Below, piece after piece: positions 41,644 to 50,482 of a stretch of DNA of 64,000 nucleotides (the first letter of the stretch is position 1; each line of letters opens with the position of its first letter). Made by a program: the position numbers and the translations under genes. A model generated the notes under the pieces. That model was not told where the DNA came from. It ran no database searches and saw nothing but the letters and a program-made list of their open reading frames with translations. The stretch covers positions 2,581,784-2,645,783 of the forward strand of contig NZ_JAMDLG010000001.1 of the NCBI RefSeq assembly GCF_023721715.1. The letters are read 5' to 3'. This DNA is from Parasegetibacter sp. NRK P23 (lineage in GTDB: Bacteria; Bacteroidota; Bacteroidia; Chitinophagales; Chitinophagaceae).

Positions 41644-42576
41644 TCAGCCGCGGAAGCCTCTTAAAAAATCTTCCGTGGCCATTCTTTTTTTCCCTTCAGG
41701 CTGTAACAAAAGCGGATAAATGTAACCATCGCGTGTAGTGAAACGGAGCCAGGTTTTATGATCTGTGCTCCAATTGCCAGGTGTTTCGGCATGTTGCTTC
41801 AATTCATATCTGGATTTGTAAATCTTCATCGTTTTCTCCTGCAAAATCGTAAAAGCGCCGGGGAAAGGCGATAAACCTCTGATCTGGTCGTGGAGTTCCT
41901 TCGCGGAACGTTCCCAATCCAGCTTACAGGTTTCCGTGAATATTTTCGGCGCATGCTTCACCTCGGTTTCCGGAATATCAAACTGCTCCTGGGGAATACC
42001 CTCCAAACTTCCAGCGGCAATACCTTCCAGCGTTTTCACCAAGAGGGCCGCACCAATCTCTTTCATCCGGTCATGCACTTCTCCCGCTGTTTCTTCCGGT
42101 CCGATGGGAATAATTTCACGAAGTAATATGTTTCCTGTATCAATAGCATGTTGCAGGCGGAACGTGGTGACGCCCGTTTCTTTTTCACCATTCATCACGG
42201 CCCAGTTAATGGGAGCCGCGCCACGGTATTGCGGCAACAAAGAACCGTGCACATTGATGGTGCCCATCGGCGGCATGTTCCATACCACTTCGGGTAACAT
42301 CCGGAAAGCGACCACTACCTGCACATCAGCTTTCAATGCGTGAAGTTCCTCGATGAATACCGGATCTTTCAACTTTACAGGTTGCAGTATATGTAACCCC
42401 TTTTCTTCCGCATATTGTTTTACCGCGCTCTGTGTGAGTTTCATCCCTCTCCCTGCGGGCTTATCCGGCGCAGTAACCACGCCTACGATGTTACAGCCCG
42501 CATTTAATAAAGCATTTAAGGAAGCGACGGCGAATTCGGGCGTGCCCATGAATACGATCCTGAGTTCTTGAAGCAT
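41644..42576 (-). CDS. fmt: Methionyl-tRNA formyltransferase
   Basis: A 310-residue protein: formyltransferase domain with RIVFMGTPEFAVASL, the folate-site loop NVHGSLLPQYRGAAPINWA (catalytic Asn, His), and the C-terminal tRNA-binding barrel (from about 210). It formylates initiator Met-tRNA. The frame is open to 42696, but MLQELRIVFMGTPEF at 42576 is the family start and has a TACCTTTG box 4 bases before it. Confidence 0.96.
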   Translation of the reverse strand: MLQELRIVFMGTPEFAVASLNALLNAGCNIVGVVTAPDKPAGRGMKLTQSAVKQYAEEKGLHILQPVKLKDPVFIEELHALKADVQVVVAFRMLPEVVWNMPPMGTINVHGSLLPQYRGAAPINWAVMNGEKETGVTTFRLQHAIDTGNILLREIIPIGPEETAGEVHDRMKEIGAALLVKTLEGIAAGSLEGIPQEQFDIPETEVKHAPKIFTETCKLDWERSAKELHDQIRGLSPFPGAFTILQEKTMKIYKSRYELKQHAETPGNWSTDHKTWLRFTTRDGYIYPLLLQPEGKKRMATEDFLRGFRG

Positions 42577-42580
42577 GGGA

Positions 42581-42588
42581 CAAAGGTA
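42581..42588 (-). promoter_or_regulatory. TAnnTTTG -7 box next to fmt start
   Basis: Read leftward, TACCTTTG then TCCC and the ATG at 42576: another nearly leaderless arrangement. Confidence 0.5.
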
Positions 42589-42658
42589 AGTTGTTCGGGA
42601 GTTTCTTTGGAGGTGATATTTATTGGAGTATGTTTTATAGTTTTTATTTCTCTCAATT

Positions 42659-42714
42659 GCTTCGTGCCTCGCAATGCGCTGTTTTGTTTCTCGCAACGTC
42701 GCTACGACGCAACG
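42659..42714. repeat. Degenerate CGCAA-type intergenic repeat
   Basis: The stretch holds GCTTCGTGCCTCGC, TTTCTCGCAACG and a small hairpin CGTCG-CTA-CGACG (42697-42709) followed by CAACG. These words resemble the arms at 6656-6877 (GCTTCGTTCCTCGC, GAGACGCAA). It lies between the fmt start and the pntB stop. Only a single arm-like unit is present here. Confidence 0.45.
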
Positions 42715-42723
42715 TAAACATCA

Positions 42724-44232
42724 CTATATATCTTTCAGGGCGGCGACCAGTTCCTGCAATACTTTTTTCGCGTCGCCGAACAACATGGAGGTTTTCGGTT
42801 TGAAGAAGAGTTCGTTTTCAATTCCGGCGTAGCCCGGTTTCATGGAACGTTTGTTCACGATCACCTGTTTGGCGAGTTCGACTTCTAGAATAGGCATTCC
42901 ATATATGGGAGAAGCAGGATCAGATTTCGCAGCAGGATTCACCACATCGTTGGCCCCCAGTACAAGCACCACATCGGTGCGGGGAAACAGTTCGTTGGCC
43001 GCTTCCATTTCAAGCAACTTTTCATAAGGAACATCCGCTTCCGCAAGTAATACATTCATGTGCCCGGGCATCCGTCCCGCAACAGGGTGAATAGCGTAGC
43101 CGACTTCCACACCTCTCGCAGACAATAATTTCTCCAGCTCATGGCAGGCATGTTGCGCCTGCGCCACCGCCAGACCGTAGCCCGGAACAATCATTACGCG
43201 CTCGGCATAATTCATCATCATCGCGGCATCGTTCAGCGATATCTCTTTATAGCTGCCCTGCTCTCCTGATTGAACGGCTTGTGCGCCAGTGGCCCCGAAT
43301 GAGCCCAGCAATACATTTTTGAGGGAACGGTTCATCGCCCTGCACATCAGGATGGTGAGCAATGTTCCTGCGGCACCCACCAGTATTCCCCCGGTAAGCA
43401 TGGCCTTATTTTCATATAGAAATCCACCGCAGGCCGCGGCAACACCTGTAAACGAATTCAGCAGGGAAATCACAACAGGCATATCCGCCCCGCCGATCGG
43501 CAACACGAAGAATACGCCATACAACAATGCTACGGCGAATAATCCATAGAATAACGCCGCGTTGGTTAGTAAATCTGATTCACTGTCAGCGCCAATAATC
43601 GAGGCGTTCCACCACAACAAAATGGCCATCAACACCATCACGCCCAACATCAGCAAACTCAGCGCCTGCTGCCCTTTGAAGCGGATGTCTTTTATTTTAC
43701 CGCGCAATTTTCCCCATGCAATCATACTTCCGGCAAAAGATACAGAGCCGATTACCAGGCCCGCAACGATAATCCACAGCGAAACGGGCGTGATCTTATT
43801 GCTGTACAATACATCTCTCCATTCATCGGGCAGTGCTTCAAGCGTACCGGAAACCTGGATCGAAGCGCCCGCAATATTTACCATATCCTGGAGGTGCGCG
43901 AATTCTACCAGTGAAATCAACGCCGCGCAAGCCCCGCCCATGCCGTTAAAAAGACTCACCATTTCAGGCATCGCGGTCATCTGCACTTTTTTGGCGGCCA
44001 TCCACCCGATCACGGAACCGATCAGCAGGCCGGAAAATATCCAGCCATAATTACCAAGCGTTTGTCCCTCTTCTTCGTACAAAAAGATCGTCGCAAGTAT
44101 TGCTATGAACATGCCTGCTCCTGCAATCAGGTTGCCTTTTTTTGCAGTTTCAGGGTGAGAAAGCATCTTCAATCCCACGATGAAACTGATGGAAGCAAGG
44201 AGATAAGCCAGCATCAGCATTGAGTTTCCCAT
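42724..44232 (-). CDS. pntB: NAD(P) transhydrogenase beta subunit
   Basis: A 502-residue protein with about eight or nine membrane helices followed by the NADP(H)-binding domain III. That domain is marked by MIVPGYGLAVAQAQHACHELE, the YAIHPVAGRMPGHMNVLLAEADVPY core and NDVVNPAA...SPIYGMPILEV. With the two alpha-type subunits encoded upstream it couples proton flow to hydride transfer from NADH to NADP. The order pntAa-pntAb-pntB in one leftward operon indicates a split alpha subunit. Confidence 0.96.
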   Translation of the reverse strand: MGNSMLMLAYLLASISFIVGLKMLSHPETAKKGNLIAGAGMFIAILATIFLYEEEGQTLGNYGWIFSGLLIGSVIGWMAAKKVQMTAMPEMVSLFNGMGGACAALISLVEFAHLQDMVNIAGASIQVSGTLEALPDEWRDVLYSNKITPVSLWIIVAGLVIGSVSFAGSMIAWGKLRGKIKDIRFKGQQALSLLMLGVMVLMAILLWWNASIIGADSESDLLTNAALFYGLFAVALLYGVFFVLPIGGADMPVVISLLNSFTGVAAACGGFLYENKAMLTGGILVGAAGTLLTILMCRAMNRSLKNVLLGSFGATGAQAVQSGEQGSYKEISLNDAAMMMNYAERVMIVPGYGLAVAQAQHACHELEKLLSARGVEVGYAIHPVAGRMPGHMNVLLAEADVPYEKLLEMEAANELFPRTDVVLVLGANDVVNPAAKSDPASPIYGMPILEVELAKQVIVNKRSMKPGYAGIENELFFKPKTSMLFGDAKKVLQELVAALKDI

Positions 44233-44260
44233 AATAATGTTTTTGTCCTTGCTATTAAAT

Positions 44261-44575
44261 TCAGGATTGTTTCTTTTTCCGGAACATTTCCAGCATACGA
44301 TCCGTTACCACAAAACCACCCACCACGTTCACCGTTCCGAGTATCACTGCCAGGAAACCAAGTATCAGCGCGGCATAATTATCCGGTGCCGCCTTGCCCA
44401 TCACGATAATGGCACCGATGATCACCACGCCATGTATGGCATTCGCCCCACTCATTAATGGCGTATGCAGCACCGACGGCACACGACCAATCACTTCGAT
44501 GCCCAGAAAAATCATGAGTATCACGATGTAAATCAGTTCCTGGTATATTACCATCCAGTTCAGGAAATTCGACAT
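44261..44575 (-). CDS. pntAb: NAD(P) transhydrogenase alpha subunit, membrane part
   Basis: A 104-residue protein with three membrane helices, matching the C-terminal membrane domain of E. coli PntA (VIGRVPSVLHTPLMSGANAIHGVVIIGAI). As a separate gene it gives the three-subunit type. It is 8 bases downstream of pntAa and 28 bases upstream of pntB. Confidence 0.95.
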   Translation of the reverse strand: MSNFLNWMVIYQELIYIVILMIFLGIEVIGRVPSVLHTPLMSGANAIHGVVIIGAIIVMGKAAPDNYAALILGFLAVILGTVNVVGGFVVTDRMLEMFRKKKQS

Positions 44576-44583
44576 GGCTTGTA

Positions 44584-45705
44584 TTATTTGGTCAACAATG
44601 TTTGTATTCTTTCATGCACCACCGCTCCGTTAAGGGTAATGCAGGTGCCTTTGATCAGTTCATCTTCAAAAGGGGCTTCCCATTTGCTGTTTTCTTTTTT
44701 AAACAGCGCAAAGAAATTAAGGAGGTTCTTGCCGTACAACCTGCTGGCGTCAAAAGGCATTTCTCCCGCAAGATTGGAATAACCGGCAATCGTAACGCCA
44801 TGCACAACAAGCGTTTCATTGTTCTTTGTTTGCGCCGTATTGCCTCCTGTTGCAGCGGCCAGGTCCACGATCACCGAACCCTGTCGCATGGAACGGATCA
44901 TCTCTTCTGTAACGAGAAGTGGTGCCGCCTTACCAGGTATCTGCGCGGTGGTAATCACCACATCGGCTTTCCGGATGCTTTCCGCGATGCGTTCCTGTTG
45001 TCTTCTTTTAAAATCTTCTGACTGCTCCACAGCGTAACCGCCTGCTAAAGACGCGTCCGCAGCACCTTCCACTTCCACGAATTTCGCACCCAGGCTCATT
45101 ACTTCTTCTTTCACCGCGGGTCTCGTATCAAACACCTCCACCACGGCCCCCAATCTGCGACCGGTAGCAATGGCCTGCAATCCGGCCACACCTGCGCCAA
45201 GTATAAGCATTTTCGCGGGTGGAACGGATCCTGCCGCCGTCATCAGCATCGGGAAATAACGGGGATACAAATGCGCCGCAAGTAATACCGCCCTGTACCC
45301 GGCGATATTGGCCTGGGAACTGAGTACATCCATACTTTGCGCACGCGTGGTGCGCGGCAGCATATCCATACTAAAAACAGTGGTATTTTTCTCCGCGAGT
45401 TGCTGCATGGCATCGAAGCGGAACAAAGGTTGAAAAGTTCCGCAAAGCCATTTACCTGAAGGAATAGCTGAAAGATTGTTGGGAAGATGGATAGATAATA
45501 ACAGATCGGCTTCTTCCAGAACAGTTTGCCTGCTGGCGACCCTGGCCCCGGCCTGCGCATATCCCTCATCGGGAGCAGCCCCTGCAAGACCCGCCTTTTC
45601 TTCCACCAGCACTTCTGCTCCGCCCGCAATCAGTTGCTTGACCGCCTCGGGCAGCATAGACACTCTTTTTTCTCCGTCGTTTTCCTTCAGGATACCAATT
45701 TTCAT
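44584..45705 (-). CDS. pntAa: NAD(P) transhydrogenase alpha subunit, NAD-binding part
   Basis: A 373-residue soluble subunit (domain I), related to alanine dehydrogenase: MKIGILKENDGEKRVSMLPE, SQANIAGYRAVL, the Rossmann motif LILGAGVAGLQAIATGRRLGAVVEVFD, and the mobile loop near ITTAQIPGKAAPLLV. It binds NAD(H) and hands hydride to PntB. The frame begins three codons earlier at 45714 (MPG); I prefer 45705, the usual N-terminus. Confidence 0.95.
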   Translation of the reverse strand: MKIGILKENDGEKRVSMLPEAVKQLIAGGAEVLVEEKAGLAGAAPDEGYAQAGARVASRQTVLEEADLLLSIHLPNNLSAIPSGKWLCGTFQPLFRFDAMQQLAEKNTTVFSMDMLPRTTRAQSMDVLSSQANIAGYRAVLLAAHLYPRYFPMLMTAAGSVPPAKMLILGAGVAGLQAIATGRRLGAVVEVFDTRPAVKEEVMSLGAKFVEVEGAADASLAGGYAVEQSEDFKRRQQERIAESIRKADVVITTAQIPGKAAPLLVTEEMIRSMRQGSVIVDLAAATGGNTAQTKNNETLVVHGVTIAGYSNLAGEMPFDASRLYGKNLLNFFALFKKENSKWEAPFEDELIKGTCITLNGAVVHERIQTLLTK

Positions 45706-45814
45706 CCCCGGCATATTTGATTGTTTCCTGCCGGATACACCGGCTTCGGTTCGGGATAGAAGTTACATCTTTTTATGGATTCGTGTTCCTGATTTCAGGA
45801 AGAAAATTGAAAGA

Positions 45815-46612
45815 TCAGTACCGGATGGTAAAGTGTTGTTTCACCAGGAACCCGGGGCGGAAAAATACAAAACCGAGGAAGAAAAGATCAATGCTCAGCA
45901 TTACCGCAGAATGTTGTTTGATCTCTTCCCAGGCTTCTTCCATTTCCCGGCTCCAATGGATATCATCAAATATCATCACGGAATGGCCGGACATATTCGG
46001 AAGTAACTGCTGAAAATAGCGTAACGTGGGTTCTTTCCTGTGGTTACCGTCGATATAAACAAAATCGTAAGCCTCCTGCGGCGGCAGGAGCGCGGGAAGC
46101 ACTTCATCAAAGTTCCCAGTGAGCTGCGCTACATTGCGCAAGCCCAGCGCCTGAAAACTCCGTGCGGCCGCGGCTGCGATGGCAGGAGCGCCCTCAATGG
46201 TGGTAACGGTCCCCCCTAAACGCGCCAAAGCCAGGTACGAGGTGGTGATGCCAAGGGAAGTGCCTAGTTCCAGCATATGGTCGGCTCCATAATGGTTGGC
46301 CACCCGGAACAGCAATTGCGCCAGTTTCCGCGATTTGGCCGCATTCCTGACAATAGACGCTACGGTTCTGCGGGTGGTATTTCCTGAAATACTTCCGGCT
46401 CCCATATCCACAATCTCAAGCGCTTCCTGGTCGGCCTTCAGTGCGTCCCTCAATTGTTCCACCTGCGTATAAGCATAATAGTGACGCTTATCGTTCAATA
46501 CGGCGGTCACGAAATCGTAAACAAAGGGGGAATGAATGCCGTGCCCCTTACCATTTGAAGCGGAGAGGTAATACTGAATATATTTTTTTGCGAGTGCGGG
46601 GGCGGAATACAT
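45815..46612 (-). CDS. Class I SAM-dependent methyltransferase
   Basis: A 265-residue protein. The N-terminal KKYIQYYLSASNGKGHGIHSPFVYDFV is typical of a Bacteroidota family, followed by the SAM motif MLELGTSLGITTSYLAL, the acidic TTIEG, FVYIDGNHRKEPTL and IFDDIHWSREMEEAW, as in O-methyltransferase-like enzymes. The substrate is unknown. The frame is open upstream to 46852 but would run through folA; MYSAPALAKKY at 46612 is the start, 4 bases after the folA stop, so it belongs to a thyA-folA-methyltransferase operon. Confidence 0.85.
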   Translation of the reverse strand: MYSAPALAKKYIQYYLSASNGKGHGIHSPFVYDFVTAVLNDKRHYYAYTQVEQLRDALKADQEALEIVDMGAGSISGNTTRRTVASIVRNAAKSRKLAQLLFRVANHYGADHMLELGTSLGITTSYLALARLGGTVTTIEGAPAIAAAAARSFQALGLRNVAQLTGNFDEVLPALLPPQEAYDFVYIDGNHRKEPTLRYFQQLLPNMSGHSVMIFDDIHWSREMEEAWEEIKQHSAVMLSIDLFFLGFVFFRPGFLVKQHFTIRY

Positions 46613-46616
46613 GGTA

Positions 46617-47132
46617 TCAGGTTCTATCCCAGGTTTGGAAACGAAAATCGTATTCGTTTTTTGCATCGGCTTTTCTGGGCTCATCGGCCACCAGTTTCCA
46701 TTCGCCAGGGGAGAGTGCCGGGAAAAAAGCATCCGCTTCGGGCGCAACCTGCACGCGGGTGAGATAAACCCGATCAGCGAAAGGCAGTGACTGCCTATAT
46801 ATTTCAGCGCCTCCGATAATGAATACTTCTTTACAATCGGCATCCGCGGCAAGCGCCAGGGCTTCTTCCAGGGATGAAGCTACCTGTACGCCCTCTGATG
46901 CCCAGTCCTGCTGCCGGGTAATCACGATGTTGATGCGCCCGTTCAGGGGCTTTCCCACCGAATCGAAGGTTTTTCTACCCATTACCACGGGCATGGCCCA
47001 GGTAAGGTGTTTAAAAAACTTCAGATCAGCCGAGAGCTTCCATATAAGTTCGTTGTTGCGGCCAATGGCATTGTTTTCAGCGGCGGCCACTACAAGTGAT
47101 ACACGCATTCCATGTTTCTCCATAACTATCAT
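46617..47132 (-). CDS. folA: Dihydrofolate reductase
   Basis: A 163- to 171-residue [29 protein letters not shown], the [22 protein letters not shown] helix and NADPH loop, and [23 protein letters not shown]. It regenerates tetrahydrofolate, needed because ThyA oxidises it. The ATG at 47132 overlaps the thyA stop as ATGA, which fits coupled translation, but the family N-terminus begins at the internal ATG at 47108; both starts are possible. Confidence 0.95.
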   Translation of the reverse strand: MIVMEKHGMRVSLVVAAAENNAIGRNNELIWKLSADLKFFKHLTWAMPVVMGRKTFDSVGKPLNGRINIVITRQQDWASEGVQVASSLEEALALAADADCKEVFIIGGAEIYRQSLPFADRVYLTRVQVAPEADAFFPALSPGEWKLVADEPRKADAKNEYDFRFQTWDRT

Positions 47133-47941
47133 ACAGCCACCGGCGCTTTAATGGCGGGATGTGGCTGGTAATTTTCGAGGGTAAAATCTTCGAACCGGAA
47201 GCTGAACAGGTCCTTCACCTCAGGATTCAGTTTCATTTGTGGCAGCGGGTTCGGGGTACGGCTCAGTTGCAGCTTAGCCTGTTCCAGGTGATTACTGTAC
47301 AGGTGCACATCGCCAAAGCTGTGGACAAAATCGCCGGGCTCCATATCACAAACCTGCGCCATCATCATGGTGAGTAACGCATAAGAGGCAATATTAAAAG
47401 GAACGCCAAGGAAAACATCCGCGCTGCGCTGGTACAACTGGCAGCTGAGTTTGGGTTTTCCCCCGTTTTTTGCCGGGGCTACATAGAACTGGAAAAGCGC
47501 GTGGCAGGGCATCAGCGCCATTTCGGGCAATTCCGCCACGTTCCAGGCCGAAACGATCATCCTCCGGGAGTCGGGATTATTTTTGAGTTGGTGCAGCACA
47601 TCCTTGATTTGGTCGGATGTTTTGCCATCCGCCCCGGTCCAGCTTCTCCATTGCTTTCCATACACGGGACCGAGGTCACCTTCCGCGTTGGCCCACTCAT
47701 CCCAGATGCTTACACCATGCTCCTTCAGGTAGGCGATATTGGTTTCTCCTTTCAGGAACCAGAGCAGTTCGTGGATGATGCTTTTCAGGTGAAGTTTTTT
47801 GGTGGTCACCAGAGGAAAGCCTTCGGAAAGATCGAAACGCATCTGGTAGCCGAAACAACTCAATGTTCCGGTGCCAGTTCTGTCAGACTTTTCCGCGCCA
47901 TGGTCGAGGATGTGTTGAACAAGCTGAAGGTATTGCTGCAT
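47129..47941 (-). CDS. thyA: Thymidylate synthase
   Basis: A 270-residue enzyme with [26 protein letters not shown], the folate-site WDEWA, the nucleophile Cys in [30 protein letters not shown] and the C-terminal IKAPVAV. It makes dTMP from dUMP. The frame is open to 48043, but that part covers noncoding repeats. It is coupled to folA by a 4-base stop/start overlap. Confidence 0.97.
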   Translation of the reverse strand: MQQYLQLVQHILDHGAEKSDRTGTGTLSCFGYQMRFDLSEGFPLVTTKKLHLKSIIHELLWFLKGETNIAYLKEHGVSIWDEWANAEGDLGPVYGKQWRSWTGADGKTSDQIKDVLHQLKNNPDSRRMIVSAWNVAELPEMALMPCHALFQFYVAPAKNGGKPKLSCQLYQRSADVFLGVPFNIASYALLTMMMAQVCDMEPGDFVHSFGDVHLYSNHLEQAKLQLSRTPNPLPQMKLNPEVKDLFSFRFEDFTLENYQPHPAIKAPVAV

Positions 47942-47983
47942 GGTGCAAATATAGAGAGATGGGAAGAATTTGGTTAAAAGAAA

Positions 47984-48013
47984 TCCCCACCATCGGGATA
48001 CCAATAGTGGGGA
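47984..48013 (-). terminator. Hairpin with leftward T-rich tail, upstream of thyA
   Basis: Read leftward, TCCCCAC (complement of 48007-48013) pairs with GTGGGGA (complement of 47984-47990), followed by TTTCTTTT. It could end transcription from the thioredoxin-like gene that stops at 48142. The loop of 16 bases is longer than ideal. Confidence 0.5.
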
Positions 48014-48056
48014 AAAACAACTTTTCACACCAGGGAAAAGCACCAGTTTGCCGGGA

Positions 48057-48108
48057 GAAAAACACGGTTACCCGCCAGAGAAAACAACGTCGGTGGCACC
48101 GGGTACCC
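48057..48108. repeat. GC-rich intergenic repeat, copy C
   Basis: GAAAAACACGG at 48057, then CGGTGGCACCGGGTACCC from 48091. The words and their spacing (34 bases) match copy A at 12423-12472 (33 bases). The second word folds on itself (CGGTG/CACCG and GGGTACCC). It lies in the 200-base gap between the thioredoxin-like stop and the thyA start. Confidence 0.55.
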
Positions 48109-48141
48109 GCCATGTTCCGTTTTCCAGCCCTCCCAGGCACT

Positions 48142-49341
48142 TTATTCGCTCAGCAACGGCTTATTCCGGTAAACGGGAACCGGTGTAAACACCGTGGATG
48201 CTCCGGCCGCCAGCCAGTCCATGAACTTTTTCGCGTTTTCCACCTCATGCGGTTTACCACCCGGCGCGGAAACAGCCTCTTTTATGGCCGACAATGCACC
48301 GGACTTATCGTCCAGTTTGTAAAAAACAAAAGCCTGGGCGTAAGCCTTTTCAAATGCAGGAATTTCCTTATCTGTAAGCACTTGGAGGAACGGGGACCAT
48401 TTTTCCGCAGAAAGTTTACTGTTACTGAGTTGTGCCACAGCCGTAACCTTATCTTCCCAATCATAATGACCACTGGAAACCATAAATTCCGCGAGCCCCT
48501 TCATGTCCTGGCCTGATTTAAAATAGCTTTCCATGAAAATTTTGTGGAAACGCCTCCATTCTTTTTCAGTAAATACGGGCTTCGCCGCCAGCACCAATGC
48601 ATCAAAACCTGCCCGGTTGCCTTTTGCGCCCATTGTTGTGGCCTTCTTCCCTACAATATCGATGAGTTTGTTTCTTACCGGCATCCGGCCATACTTTACA
48701 GCCAGTTCCTGTGCATGTTCCAGGAAAAAAGCACTGTACTTTTCGTTCAGGGACATTCTCGACATTACAAGAAACGCATGCTCCGACTGAAGGTCTTTTT
48801 GCTGCTCCAGAAAGGCCATCGCAGCGCTAGGATCCGCTTTTTTCTGACGATCCAGGTAAGGGCCGGCATAAAATGCCGGGTAATTTTCCATAGCGCCGTT
48901 CACGCTGTACGCGAGGAATTTTTTCTTTTTGTTGTGCGCTACCGCAGCCGTAGCCAATGTTTGGAATCTTTCCGCAGCAGTATATCCACTGAACACATCC
49001 AGGGCTTTCCCATCGGGAGAAAGAAACAGGTAGGTGGGAAATCCACCTGCGGCGTACCGTACACACAATTCTTTTCCGTCTTCTTCTTTCATCACATCAG
49101 TTTTATAGCTGATGAACCCTTCGTTGATGAACTTACTGATGGCGGGGTCTACAAAAGTGGTTTTATCCATCTGGGCACAAGGCATGCAGCCTTCAAAATA
49201 CAGGTCCACGAAAAGCAGTTTATTCTCCTTTTTTGCCAGTGCCACGACCTCGTCCCAGGAACCGGTTTTGAACTCAACTCCTTGCGCAGTGGCAATAAAG
49301 GCGATCGGAATAGATAAAAAAGCCAGCAATAGTTTCTTCAT
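48142..49341 (-). CDS. Exported thioredoxin-fold protein with CMPC motif
   Basis: A 399-residue periplasmic protein. Signal peptide MKKLLLAFLSIPIAFIATAQ, thioredoxin-like domain with the active site FEGCMPCAQMDKTTF (Cys52, Cys55) and cis-Pro GGFPTYLFL, then about 250 residues of helices that look like a TPR-type or helical repeat region. Related large thioredoxin proteins are frequent in this phylum. A redox or chaperone role is likely; the partner is unknown. Confidence 0.85.
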   Translation of the reverse strand: MKKLLLAFLSIPIAFIATAQGVEFKTGSWDEVVALAKKENKLLFVDLYFEGCMPCAQMDKTTFVDPAISKFINEGFISYKTDVMKEEDGKELCVRYAAGGFPTYLFLSPDGKALDVFSGYTAAERFQTLATAAVAHNKKKKFLAYSVNGAMENYPAFYAGPYLDRQKKADPSAAMAFLEQQKDLQSEHAFLVMSRMSLNEKYSAFFLEHAQELAVKYGRMPVRNKLIDIVGKKATTMGAKGNRAGFDALVLAAKPVFTEKEWRRFHKIFMESYFKSGQDMKGLAEFMVSSGHYDWEDKVTAVAQLSNSKLSAEKWSPFLQVLTDKEIPAFEKAYAQAFVFYKLDDKSGALSAIKEAVSAPGGKPHEVENAKKFMDWLAAGASTVFTPVPVYRNKPLLSE

Positions 49342-49417
49342 ACGTTCGCAATTTGATTGAAATGAGTATTTCTTTCAATGACGAACAATTGAAGCCGATT
49401 ACCCCAGGATAACGGGT

Positions 49418-50434
49418 TTATTTCTTCATGCCGAACAGCCGGTTGACATACTCCTGCACGACATCCCCGTTCCAGTTTTTGAGTCTGCCCCGCTGCACCA
49501 CCAGGCCATTGGCATCGGGCCGGTCGAGGTAATAATAAAAGGTGAAACCGGCATCGCGGTACTTCCAGCCATTGATCTGACCGAAGCGCAGGTCGTTAAA
49601 AACGAGGGTATCATTTTGCTTTTCAACGGTATACCATCCCTGCGAAAAAAGCCGGAGATTTTTCACTTCTTTTTGATTCCGAGCTTGTTGAAGCAACGGC
49701 TCATTTTTTGGGTAGAACCGGAACGGATCAGGTTGATCCTTGTCAAATACAGAGCGGTAATTCACGTAATAGCCGCTGTCGGTCTCCGCCAGGCTATAGT
49801 ACATGAGGATATTAAAAGGCGTTGGCGTGCTGAAGAATTTCTTCACAGGAATTTGCTGTTCTGCGGCTGCCAATTGCACGGCTTCATCCACTTTGTGTTT
49901 GTGCCCCATGCTTACCAGGATATAACCTATGCACACGAACAAACTAATCCTTGCCCATCGTTGCCTTTTGAACTCGGGGCTTCTCTTCCACCACAACAAT
50001 AACGTTGCGATAAGCGGAACAATCGTGAACAACGGATCAGCCACGTACAAAAGATTAAACGCCACCCTTTCGTTTGAAAACGGCAGCCACCAGGCGGTTC
50101 CATATACATTACAGGCATCCAGCAACAGGTGGATGGCCATTTCGAAGCCCCACAACATGGCCCATCGTTTATTGGTCATGGTGGTCTTCGGAAAAAGTTT
50201 CCGGCTGGCCCATACCAGGAAGGCCGTGCAAATGACCACAAAAAACCAGGAATGCGTGATGCCCCGGTGCGCAATGAGGTCGCTGGAAGCATCCAGGAAA
50301 GGAGACGCGACAAAGTCGATATCCGGCAAACTCTGGGCGGCGGCCCCGAACAACAGCGCTCTTTTCCCCAATTGTTTTCCGGCCACCAGTTCGCCTACGC
50401 AGGCACCCAGCACAATATGCGTTAGTGAATCCAT
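49418..50434 (-). CDS. YdjM/DUF457-type membrane-bound metal-dependent hydrolase
   Basis: A 338-residue protein with MDSLTHIVLGACVGELV, SLPDIDFVASPF and HRGITHSWFFVV: the His/Asp motifs of the PF04307 (YdjM/YbcI) family. About five membrane helices follow, then a soluble C-terminal domain of about 150 residues. The family is annotated as inner-membrane metal-dependent hydrolase without a firm substrate. It is divergent from the EamA transporter gene. Confidence 0.88.
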   Translation of the reverse strand: MDSLTHIVLGACVGELVAGKQLGKRALLFGAAAQSLPDIDFVASPFLDASSDLIAHRGITHSWFFVVICTAFLVWASRKLFPKTTMTNKRWAMLWGFEMAIHLLLDACNVYGTAWWLPFSNERVAFNLLYVADPLFTIVPLIATLLLWWKRSPEFKRQRWARISLFVCIGYILVSMGHKHKVDEAVQLAAAEQQIPVKKFFSTPTPFNILMYYSLAETDSGYYVNYRSVFDKDQPDPFRFYPKNEPLLQQARNQKEVKNLRLFSQGWYTVEKQNDTLVFNDLRFGQINGWKYRDAGFTFYYYLDRPDANGLVVQRGRLKNWNGDVVQEYVNRLFGMKK

Positions 50435-50466
50435 ACCCGTTAAAGGTAAAAGTTTTTGCGATTCTT

Positions 50467-50474
50467 TACTTTTG
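50467..50474 (+). promoter_or_regulatory. TAnnTTTG -7 box next to start codon
   Basis: TACTTTTG ends 8 bases before the ATG at 50483. A leftward near-match, TACCTTTA (complement of 50441-50448), lies 6 bases before the divergent gene at 50434. Confidence 0.45.
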
Positions 50475-50482
50475 CCTTCCTT

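Noticed and set aside
46613-46852. N-terminal extension of the methyltransferase
   Set aside because: It would lie inside folA in another frame; the conserved KKYIQYYL N-terminus begins directly after 46612.
48083-48112. T-box riboswitch-like word GGTGGCACCG upstream of thyA
   Set aside because: The same word recurs at 12456 near gene 3' ends, there is no specifier stem or antiterminator, and T-boxes are not expected in this phylum. An intergenic repeat explains it better.
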